Origin: Hypericum androsaemum
Taxonomy: Eukaryota > Streptophyta > Magnoliopsida > Malpighiales > Hypericaceae
Length of the DNA stretch: 64,000 nt
Reading direction: 5' to 3'
Assembly: GCA_963995505.1 (NCBI GenBank)
Contig: OZ023186.1
Span: 5,270,001-5,334,000, forward strand
Shown here: positions 1-7,595 of the stretch, piece by piece
Layout: each line of letters opens with the position of its first letter
Position numbering within the stretch: the stretch's first letter is position 1
Translations under genes and position numbers: made by a program
The notes under the pieces: generated by a model
What the model was told of the DNA's origin: nothing
Seen by the model: only the letters and a program-made list of their open reading frames with translations
The model's database searches: none

Positions 1-342
1 TAAAACAAACAGAACAGATCCTAAGGGCAAAAAAACTTAACAAAGCAATGAACTTGGGAAAAAACAAACAGATGCCAAAAAGTAGTCCTCGTCAGCCGCC
101 AAAACACAGTTACTACTTCTTCCAATTCTTGCTACAGCATTCTATCGCTCCAAGTACCTGCACCACCTAAGTACTTGACATAAAACACAAGTCTACTAGA
201 AACAGAAGAAGAGTCAACAACATGAGAACTGACTAAAGGTTAGGACTAAAAACGGGGTTTTTTTCCTGGTGGGGGTCGAATTTTCTGACAAATCTCAGAA
301 TGGGGTTGTCAGAAAAAGTTTTCCTTGTTTGGGGTTGGTTAG

Positions 343-413
343 AAACCGCACAAAATATCGCAGTTTTATTTACAAAAAAACTGCACAAAATAACGCACTA
401 TTTTGTGCGGTTT
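343..413. repeat. Nested inverted repeat
   Basis: A 14-bp perfect inverted repeat (AAACCGCACAAAAT at 343-356, its complement at 400-413) encloses a second pair of arms (GCAGTTTT at 360-367 against AAAAACTGC ending at 384). The core CGCACAAAATA also recurs directly at 382-392 with one change. It would fold as a branched hairpin. It may be a foldback remnant; no target-site duplication is evident. Confidence 0.6.
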
Positions 414-507
414 TAGTTGGAGCCGAGAGATGACAAAGTTTTGAGCCGATGTGAGCCGAGAGATATCAAAGTGGAGCCGGGAAAAAAGATCCAATAAAAA
501 TATAGTT

Positions 508-581
508 CTCTTGTTGTGATTCGAACTCATTACCTCCCACTTCTTCAATAGTTGCTCTAACCAACTGAGGTACGAGAGATC
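508..581 (-). tRNA. Degenerate tRNA-like sequence
   Basis: On the - strand, TCAGTTGGTTAGAGC resembles a tRNA D-arm (A box) and GAGTTCGAATC resembles the T-loop (B box), at roughly tRNA spacing. The ends can pair at 6 of 7 acceptor positions. The T stem and anticodon stem pair poorly, so this is probably a pseudo-tRNA or the head of a tRNA-derived SINE rather than a working gene. Confidence 0.3.
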
Positions 582-1014
582 ATTGTTAGAAATTTTATAA
601 TAAATTATATAATATAAAATACAGAGCATTGTTCTCATTTATAAATGCATAATCACTAATGCATTTATACTTTACACAATAACATTAACAAAACTAATAA
701 CCTTTCACTCAAAAAAAATAATTAACCAAATATATATTCAAGTAATTCTCTACTTAGCTACGGAATCCGAACATATATTATTATTACAATGAATAGTATA
801 TTCTATATGAAGTTAATATTTTCCTAAAAAAAATATGAAGTTAATATAATTTTATATAACTTTTCATCAAAATATAATTTAATATAACTTAATAGATGAG
901 AAAAATGCTCTCAATAATTTGTTCTTGTCAGTTTATAAGAATATTATTATAATTAATGTTATATGATTATTATAATTAATATTATTAATCAAGAAAAATT
1001 AACAAATATTTTAA

Positions 1015-1117
1015 AACAAAGGTAGACAAGAACCCTGCTGATATGTTAACAAAGGCAATGCCTCGTGAGAAACTCCAATTCTATGCTAGGTCATCTGGCA
1101 CAGGGGTTCATCATTAA
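1015..1117 (+). pseudogene. Copia RNase H C-terminal fragment
   Basis: The reading frame starts with a lysine-rich stretch, contains NPADMLTKAMPREKL and ends at a TAA at 1115-1117. The motif ADMLTK is the conserved tail of Ty1/copia RNase H. Everything upstream of the fragment is missing. A polypurine tract (TGAGGGGGAG, 1151-1160) and an LTR follow, so this is the 3' end of a truncated copia element. Confidence 0.85.
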
Positions 1118-1163
1118 GCTCAACCAGAAAGTTTCTCCTTCAAGTGGGTATGAGGGGGAGAAT

Positions 1164-1760
1164 TGATGGGATCATGCCCACTAATAAGTGAAAGATAAAA
1201 GTATCCATTAGTGATGGGTGGAGTCTCCATTAGTGATGGGTGGAGTCTTCATTAGTGATGGGTAGATTCTCCATTAGTCTTCATTAATGATGAGTGGAGT
1301 CTCCATTAGTGATGAGTGGATTAAGAAATCATGACATTCCTCTCTATAAAAGGGGAGATGATCTTCCATTGTGAGAAATATCCACAAAATGAAGAAAAAC
1401 TCCAAGTAGAGAGTTTAGAGAGAAATAGAAAGTTTTCAAGTTCCAGAGAGAGAGAGCTTGAGGTAAAAATAGAATGAGTGAAAATTCTCTACTGTAAAAT
1501 ACAAGTCAAACACGAGAGTGGGATAACTCGGGGTATCGGACAGTGAGAATATTTTTACCACTGTAATTTTTCTATTTACTAGTGGATATTTTTCGGAACT
1601 GGTCTCGTAGTTTTTTCCTCTGGTATTTAGAGGGTTTTCCACGTAAATCTTGGTGTTCCCTCTTAGTGGTGTTTTTCTATCTACTTTTGACCGTGGTAAT
1701 TATTAATTACTGGGGTAAATTTTATTTACCACTTCTGCTGCACGAGTCAAATTCCCAACA
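1164..1760 (+). repeat. Copia LTR, remnant element
   Basis: The LTR starts TGATGGGA right after a polypurine tract and ends TCCCAACA, giving near-perfect inverted termini. It has a TATA box (CTATAAAAGGGG near 1344) and a tandem repeat in its 5' part. No second copy of this LTR is in the window, so the element is 5'-truncated. The right flank gives no clear target-site duplication. Confidence 0.8.
1191..1326 (+). repeat. ~21-bp tandem repeat in copia LTR
   Basis: The unit CCATTAGTGATGGGTGGAGT recurs about six times with small changes and one shortened copy. It lies just upstream of the LTR TATA box, where retrotransposon enhancer repeats usually sit. Confidence 0.8.
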
Positions 1761-1839
1761 AAAAATAGTCGTAAGCGGGTGCTTTGTCTAACAGCTCTCA
1801 TAAGAAGTAAATGCCAGCAGTTTCTACTGATTTAGATAC

Positions 1840-1966
1840 CGTAGTACTTCACGGTGTCCATGGCAGCCAAAATGCAATTCATTCATTCATGAGGCCTGAT
1901 TCTCTTGTTTGTACGCGGTAACCCCGCTCCTTAGAAAACTTCTGCGTTCTGCTTATGACAGGCGTA
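1840..1966 (-). pseudogene. ABCC: ABCC1/2-type transporter relic, exon fragment c
   Basis: Read on the - strand across several frames, this codes pieces of the first transmembrane domain of plant ABCC1/2 (MRP) vacuolar transporters: VISRTQKFSKE, TNKRI, GLMNE and AMDTVKYY. It ends at a donor site (TACTACG followed by GTATCT, exon edge at 1840). A small insertion with an in-frame stop after GLMNE and other indels break the frame. The homologous segment of intact ABCC proteins immediately follows the residues encoded at 2114-2262. Confidence 0.8.
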
Positions 1967-2113
1967 TGTTGCACAATATGAAATGTTGGGCGCACACAGG
2001 TCATAAAATCATGATACAGAAGATTGCACTCTCAATTTCATCTTCATCAAATATGCATGTATGCTCATAGCTAAATTTCGGGAGACGTGAACAGATAAGA
2101 GAAGAGTGCATAC

Positions 2114-2262
2114 CTGTATGGAAAACAGAGGAGCACTACTAGCATCAATGCACCAAGAAGTGAAGCAACACCCAATTGCTGCTGGTGTAGGAGAACCATG
2201 CCAATAATGATAATGTGAAAAAAGGAGCCGACCACAGCGCATGAAGTGACTTGGCATATTTG
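2114..2262 (-). pseudogene. ABCC: ABCC1/2-type transporter relic, exon fragment b
   Basis: The exon lies between an acceptor (GTCAACAG before CAAATATGCC) and a donor (CCATACAG before GTATGC). It codes QICQ, then SLHALWSAPF, then GMVLLHQQQLGVASLLGAL, the signature of transmembrane domain 1 in plant ABCC1/2. Each change of frame marks an indel: about 1 base after QICQ and 2 bases in a T-run after the SAPF segment. It is therefore a dead exon with splice sites preserved, from an unprocessed copy rather than a retrocopy. Confidence 0.85.
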
Positions 2263-2807
2263 CTGTTGACATAAATTGACTTCAAGTCAACAAAATTGAC
2301 CAAGACATGGATAGAAAAAAAGAAAAATAACCATAGTAAAGTCAGATATGATGATGCCACACACAATTCATGAGTTATGTTGATGTACACTCGAACTTTT
2401 AATCAGTCATGTAATAAGCATGGACTTCTTTCCCTAGTAAACTACTACAGAGCAAGGAACTCTGCCATATTGCTAAACCGAAACAAGATCTACCATGCAC
2501 CAAGATAATGTCAATGAAATAACTCTTATAAGTTTTCGGCGAAAAAGGTTTGTATAATCACAGAACCCTTTTTCTGCTTAGAATTGACAACTCAAATTCA
2601 AGGATCTGAGGTATATGGTTAAACTCAAATAAGCCCTAGCATAAATAAAACAGAAGGTAAATTACATGGTGGAAGGCATCATGGTTTGTCACTCAAAATT
2701 CTGGAAACAGCGTCTTAAAAAATTTTAATTTAATTTACCAGTTAAATGTAGTCAACATTAGCTGGGGATTGGCCGACAATTCCAGTAAACAAGTTAACAT
2801 GGAACCA

Positions 2808-2891
2808 GAGTTCATTTCATACCTGCAGTGTGCCTTAGCGTCATCAATAGAGTTCATTTCATACCTGCAGTGTGCCTTAGCATCATCAGTT
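2808..2891. repeat. 42-bp tandem duplication
   Basis: Two near-identical 42-bp units start GAGTTCATTTCATACCTGCAG at 2808 and 2850. They carry the end of an ABCC exon and its splice donor. Confidence 0.9.
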
Positions 2892-2922
2892 GTCATCAAG
2901 TTGGTTATTTTCCCAGTTGCTA
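2823..2922 (-). pseudogene. ABCC: ABCC1/2-type transporter relic, exon fragment a with duplicated donor
   Basis: The - strand codes VATGKITNLMTTDDAKA before a CTGCAG/GTATGA donor at 2865, matching the GKITNLMTTDAEALQ segment of plant ABCC1/2. In intact genes this directly precedes the QICQSLH exon, as here. The exon end and its donor are duplicated in tandem (42 bp), so a second donor lies at 2823. The residue changes after MTTD reflect small indels. Confidence 0.8.
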
Positions 2923-3288
2923 CTAGTGAATATTAACAAGTTACTAGCACGACAAAACAAGTACAGAGTGCACTTCATAATTGTACAAATCGAAAAAGAT
3001 CATCAGCAAAAAATTGTACTTAACATAGCTAATCTCAGTAAAAAAACTAACACGCATGACATTCTGAAAATATTCAGCTTCAAAGAGTACACCTGAATCA
3101 GATAAGACGTGTTAGAAATTCCGATATCTAATAGGATAATCAATTTTAGTTGCAGTCGCACAATCTATCCAGGTAGAAATATAATTTAGAAGCAAGTGGA
3201 CATGCACACAATGAACAAAAAACCCAAGAATATTTTTGAATCTCTTGCTTGATTAGTGTGCTCATTATGTTTAAGTTTGATTATAGGA
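2923..3288. other. ABCC relic intron sequence up to the copia insertion
   Basis: AT-rich sequence between the ABCC exon fragment and the copia left LTR. I see no exon in it. The 5 bases ATAGG at 3283-3287 recur just after the right LTR (11833-11837). Confidence 0.5.
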
Positions 3289-3951
3289 TGTTGGACCTTG
3301 GGCCCAATAGGCAATTATTATTGTGCCTAATTGAGCCCGGGCCCATTAGGCCCAAAATGTTGGGTTGGATGGGCCGGTCAACCCGCGTTGACCGGCCCAA
3401 GCTATGCAAGCGCCACGTCAGCGTGACGTGGCGCTGACGTCACATGTGACAGCCCACGTGGCGCAACCACATGGTGCCACGTGGCAAAGCTAGGTGTAGG
3501 CGTGCCACGTGGCGGACATGCGGACCAACATGCCACGTGGCGCAACGTGGCGAAGCTATTGGGTAGCCACGTGGCGGACATGTGGCATATGGCATGCCAC
3601 GTGGCGACACGTGGCGTGCCACGTGGTGCGTTTTGGCTGTCCGGATTTCCCTATAAAAGGGGAAATCCGGCTGGACCAATTTGTAACTTTTCCCACAACT
3701 ACTCACTCAGAAAGGAAAATTCCGGATCAGTTCCAGAATTTTGATCAGATTTTTGATTAAAGGAAATCTCGTGAAAATCGATTACGGATCCGTTCGAACG
3801 TGATCGTAATTCGACCAGCACGAAGGAATCGTGGACCCGAGCCTGTGGACCTCTTACTTCAACAAGTAAGTGATTTATTATTAACGAATTAGTTTGTTAA
3901 TTCAACGGGTTTAACACGTAATTACTCGTTAATTACGCGTCAAAACCGTCA
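3289..3951 (+). repeat. Left LTR of copia element
   Basis: It begins TGTTGGACC and ends ACCGTCA two bases before the primer binding site. It contains the G-box cluster and palindromic TATA region listed separately, and a second copy lies at 11162-11833. Confidence 0.95.
3412..3670 (+). promoter_or_regulatory. LTR promoter: eight G-boxes and TATA inside a palindrome
   Basis: CACGTG occurs at 3455, 3478, 3506, 3534, 3568, 3598, 3608 and 3620, mostly inside GCCACGTGGC. Upstream are a palindromic TGACGTCA (3435-3442) and a TGACGTGG (3424). The G-box CACGTG and ACGT-core elements are known binding sites of plant bZIP and bHLH factors. TATAAAAG (3652-3659) lies exactly between CCGGATTTCCC (3641-3651) and its perfect complement (3660-3670). 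Transcription is expected to begin about 30 bases downstream. Confidence 0.75.
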
Positions 3952-3953
3952 AT

Positions 3954-3965
3954 TGGTATCAGAGC
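3954..3965 (+). other. Primer binding site of copia element
   Basis: TGGTATCAGAGC is the usual plant initiator-tRNA-Met complement used by LTR retrotransposons to prime minus-strand synthesis. It lies two bases after the left LTR. Confidence 0.9.
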
Positions 3966-5125
3966 GTGGTTGAAACCATGTTTTGATGATAATATGATTT
4001 TTTAATTCAAGTAATTATGTGATTTATTGAGTTAAAAATCATATTAATCGTGATTTTATGAAAAATCATAATCTGTTGGACTTTAATGTAATTAATTTGG
4101 AACCAGCGGGACTAAATTCATTTTTGCCTAACCACGCGGGCAAATTCGCGCACGCGCGAAACCTTAAGGTACCAATCTGAAATTTTGACCGCTTACGTGG
4201 CACCTGCGTGTCATGGACCTCGGTGCAATTGTCAGAAGACTTGGGAATTCATTGGAAATTTTCCCAAAAATCCCCAAATCGAAATCAACCCTAATCGGGC
4301 GATTTGGGCGTTTTCGCCCAAAAACGAAATCCGTCGATTTCGTCGGAAATCCGACGATTTCGACGCCGGCGATCGACGATAGTCGATTCTCCGGCTTCTT
4401 CCGGACGTCCCGATACCACGTTTAGGGATCGGCGTCGCCGGAATCGCGAGATCGAGGATGACGACGGCGGAGAGGCGCCGAACGGAGAAGAGCTTCGTGG
4501 CGGAGAACGGCTGGACGACGACCCGCGCGGCCGCTACGGCCGTGATCGTGAGGTCGAGACGCGTCGAATGCGACCGGTCTCGGGCGCTGGTTCGTCGCCG
4601 TTCAGCGGCGGTCGTAGGAGGGAGACGCGGCGGCGATTTCACCTTCGGGGTCGGGGAGAGAGAAAATTCGAGGGGAAAATATGCGAGGGGCAAAATCGTA
4701 ATTTTATGATTTTTCCCGAAAATATTTATACCCGGGTCAAGAAAATCAAAAAAACCGGACGGATTGACCTGGTTTCTTGGTTCGACCCGATTTACGGTCA
4801 ATTTTGACTTAAGTCAAAATTGGACCTATAAATTGGTTTTTTCTCTTTTAATTGGATAAAATCAGTTTTTATTCAATTAAAATCCAATAAATTGATAAAC
4901 ATTTTGAGAAATTTTTGTCAATTAGGTTTATTAAAATTATATTTTAATAAACTTAAAAAGAAAATATTTTGAAACGAGTTCCGAGATATGTGAAAGTTAA
5001 ACTAAAATCACATAAATTGATCCATAGAATGTTCATCAAAGATTGGAAAATGAGTTTTTCAATCTTATTTTGGGAAAATATGAGTATTAACCCGAAATTG
5101 AATTGCAATTGTTGCAAGATTTGAT
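3966..5125 (+). other. Long copia leader with GC-rich block
   Basis: The leader between the primer site and gag is about 2.1 kb. The block at about 4180-4730 is strikingly GC-rich and open on both strands, with serine/arginine/proline-rich conceptual products that resemble no family I know. It looks like captured host 5' gene sequence, or a structured leader. I call no protein from it. Confidence 0.45.
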
Positions 5126-5205
5126 AGGCTACTGGAGACAAGTATCTGAACTTCTGTGCAACAGAACTTCGACAGAAGATTCTGAAGCGCCGTTTACCGC
5201 TGCGT

Positions 5206-5706
5206 GTGCCCAAGAATGACATGTATGTCATTGTTGAGCACATTGAGGCTGTTCACCGGGAGATGCAAGAGTGCATCTGGGCCGGAGGTTACGATCATGG
5301 AGAGGACTGGCCCTCTATGTTTCGAGACCTCCTGGTCACGATGAAAATTCGAGAAGATATGAGTGTCTTCTCGGCACCCGAGTTCAATACCCATAGAGAT
5401 GCTCTCTATGGTCTGGTCCATTATCTTGAGGATAAGGGTCTTCGCAGAGAAATGATACCTTCTCCTGTTCTGGAGCTGCGAAGCGGTTTGATCTTGAACC
5501 GCTACCTCGCTAAGGATTACTATTATAGTTTTCCTCCGCTCCTGATCATCTGGATCATGGATTCAATTCCAGTTCCGGAAAGTACTCTGGAACTTCTCAT
5601 CGGATCGTCCTCGTACCCGGCCCCCACCGGATCGTCTCCGGATCCGGATCCAGATATGTGTCTGGATTCTCCTACCGGATCACTTGGACATCCGATCCCT
5701 GTGTGA
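5206..5706 (+). CDS. Leader ORF of unknown function upstream of gag
   Basis: This 166-codon frame starts MPKNDMYVIVEHIEAVHREM and ends LGHPIPV before TGA. The same frame is open back to a stop near 5126, so the ATG is not certain. The first 100 residues look like a folded, charged protein; the C-terminal 50 are rich in proline, serine and aspartate (SPDPDPD). I recognise no domain and no gag or pol motif. It lies about 370 bp before gag on the same strand, in the genomic RNA of the element. It could be an accessory protein, a captured host exon, or chance. Confidence 0.45.
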   Translation: MPKNDMYVIVEHIEAVHREMQECIWAGGYDHGEDWPSMFRDLLVTMKIREDMSVFSAPEFNTHRDALYGLVHYLEDKGLRREMIPSPVLELRSGLILNRYLAKDYYYSFPPLLIIWIMDSIPVPESTLELLIGSSSYPAPTGSSPDPDPDMCLDSPTGSLGHPIPV

Positions 5707-6075
5707 TTATATGTTTAACTGTCCCCATATACATATGTTGTTTTTGGGGGACTTTTGTACAATAGGTTGTGACCTTGTCTGAGGTTTTGTGCATGTGTGA
5801 GCACACTCAGAATGTACAAATGCATGTGTCAAACATGTAATTAAATAAAGATGTTTGTTTAATTGCTTCCACTTGAATTTACTATCGATGAACTTTAAAC
5901 GGTTGAAGTTTAAGATTAATACTTGAATGGTGAGGGGAAGCATGCCCGCGACCCACTTCGATTTTGAGATTAATCAAGAACTCCATATCGTTAAAAGTTA
6001 TGAGTGATTAGTAAATTGAATCATATTGCCAAATCAAATTTCTAATATGTTCTCATATTAAAAATCCCTATAGAA
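5707..6075 (+). other. Spacer between leader ORF and gag
   Basis: AT-rich sequence without a substantial ORF. The gag ATG at 6076 is the first ATG followed by the typical copia gag N-terminus. Confidence 0.5.
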
Positions 6076-7572
6076 ATGTCAGTCGCTTCTAGATCCATCA
6101 TTGCTGAGCTAAACCGTGAGTTAAAACTCAACGGTGAAAATTATGACAATTGGAGTATGAAAATCCAATATGTGCTTGAAGAACAAGAGGTTCTGGAGCA
6201 CATACATGTCATAATGGATGAGCCTGAAGAAGGCACAACTGCTCAACATAAGCGAGATAAGGAAGCTTATGTTATTTGGAAGAGGAAAAACACTACTGCT
6301 CGATTGATCTTGCTGAGTTCAATGATGGATGATATCACCAGACAATTTCGCGTGTATGACAAATCGAAAGAGTTATGGGATTCTCTCAAACTGAAATTCG
6401 GAAAGCTTTCAGTGTCAAAGCTGCGTGCTTTGACCATAAGGTTTGATACCTTTAAAAAGCGTCCGGAGGTTCCCATGAGGAAACACTTGAGAGTGATGTC
6501 CAATATGATCAGTGAACTGGCAGAGGCCGGTCACATACTCAGCAACGAGCAGCAGATTCAAGCTGTCATCCGTTCTCTACCACCAAGTTGGGAACAGATG
6601 AAGATGAATCTTACCCATTCCGATCATTTGGTAACATTTGATGATGTTGCCAGACACCTTGAGCTAGAGGAAGATCGCCTCCTAGCTATGAAATCCCATC
6701 CTGAAGCCCATTCGATTTGTTCGACTGGGAGTGGTGGGAAAAAGAAAAAAGGTAAAGGGAAAGGTAAGTGTAAACAAACTCCAAAGGCTGAAAACCATGG
6801 AACCAAGTTGGATGGCTCCAAGGCTAAAAAGAACAAGCGGTTTAACATTTCAAAAGTGAAATGTTTTAACTGTCAACAGAAGGGACATTTTGCAAAAGAT
6901 TGCAAAATGCCCAAGCAGGTACATCTGAACTCAAGTGTGAGTAAATTGTATGTATCTTCTTGTACCCTTCTAACTGAATCACATTCTGTGTGGGTGATTG
7001 ATTCAGGAGCGACAGACCATATAGCTAGAGACCGTGGTTCATTCGTTGAGTACAGGCGGTTACCGGCTGGAGCAAAAACCATTTTTGTCGGTAACAACTC
7101 GTGTGTGGATGTGAAAGGCCTGGGCACTTGTAGATTACACCTTCGTGGTGGTCGTGCCCTTCTTTTACATGACGTGTTGTTTGCTCCAGACATACGAAGG
7201 AACCTGATCTCAGTTTCGGCCTTAATGTCTTTAGGTTTCCGGTTGTCATTTGAGAACGACACCGTTAGATTGTTTTTGGATGATGCCTATTTTGGCCTTG
7301 GATATATATCGGAAGGTTTCTTGATTCTGGATATTGATCCTTCTGAAAGTTTTTCCTTTGTCACTAGTTCAAATTCATCAGAGGATGATATTAAACTATG
7401 GCATTCTAGACTTGGCCATATCGGTCAGGATCGTTTAAACCGTCTAGCTAAGGCAGGACTGTTGGGCCATATAGAGAAATCTATATTACCTTGTTGCGTA
7501 TCCTGTCTAGAAGGGAAAAGCACTAGAAAACCTTCGGTACTGGGGCTAGAGCCAAATTTCCATTACAATTAG
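6076..7572 (+). CDS. Copia gag, protease and integrase N-terminus (frameshifted)
   Basis: This is the gag-protease half of the polyprotein. The N-terminus (SIIAELNRELKLNGENYDNW) is the copia gag start; a UBN2-type gag region follows to about residue 215, then a lysine-rich stretch. The CCHC nucleic-acid-binding knuckle (CFNCQQKGHFAKDC) lies near residues 263-276, and the aspartic protease active site (VIDSGATDH) near 307-315. The GAG-pre-integrase zinc motif (HSRLGHIG then CCVSC) is at the end. After STRKP the frame changes and stops at 7570-7572; the next frame begins with the expected continuation upstream of the integrase. A one-base loss near 7532 explains this, so gag and protease may be made but the full polyprotein cannot. 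Confidence 0.9.
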   Translation: MSVASRSIIAELNRELKLNGENYDNWSMKIQYVLEEQEVLEHIHVIMDEPEEGTTAQHKRDKEAYVIWKRKNTTARLILLSSMMDDITRQFRVYDKSKELWDSLKLKFGKLSVSKLRALTIRFDTFKKRPEVPMRKHLRVMSNMISELAEAGHILSNEQQIQAVIRSLPPSWEQMKMNLTHSDHLVTFDDVARHLELEEDRLLAMKSHPEAHSICSTGSGGKKKKGKGKGKCKQTPKAENHGTKLDGSKAKKNKRFNISKVKCFNCQQKGHFAKDCKMPKQVHLNSSVSKLYVSSCTLLTESHSVWVIDSGATDHIARDRGSFVEYRRLPAGAKTIFVGNNSCVDVKGLGTCRLHLRGGRALLLHDVLFAPDIRRNLISVSALMSLGFRLSFENDTVRLFLDDAYFGLGYISEGFLILDIDPSESFSFVTSSNSSEDDIKLWHSRLGHIGQDRLNRLAKAGLLGHIEKSILPCCVSCLEGKSTRKPSVLGLEPNFHYN

Positions 7573-7595
7573 TCCATTCTGACATATGTGGTCCA

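Larger units (their letters stand above)
1..1014. other. AT-rich intergenic DNA
   Basis: Apart from the inverted repeat at 343-413 and the tRNA-like sequence at 508-581, I see no gene here. The part from 600 to 1014 is very AT-rich and has no coding signal. The right edge is set by the start of recognisable copia RNase H sequence. Confidence 0.6.

Noticed and set aside
1191..1326. Spaced direct repeats that could suggest a CRISPR array
   Set aside because: The units are contiguous with no unique spacers, lie within a plant LTR, and the window is eukaryotic.
4232..4807. Long frames on both strands of the copia leader
   Set aside because: They are arginine/serine/proline-rich and follow from high GC with few stops; no recognisable protein. 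I describe the block but call no gene.
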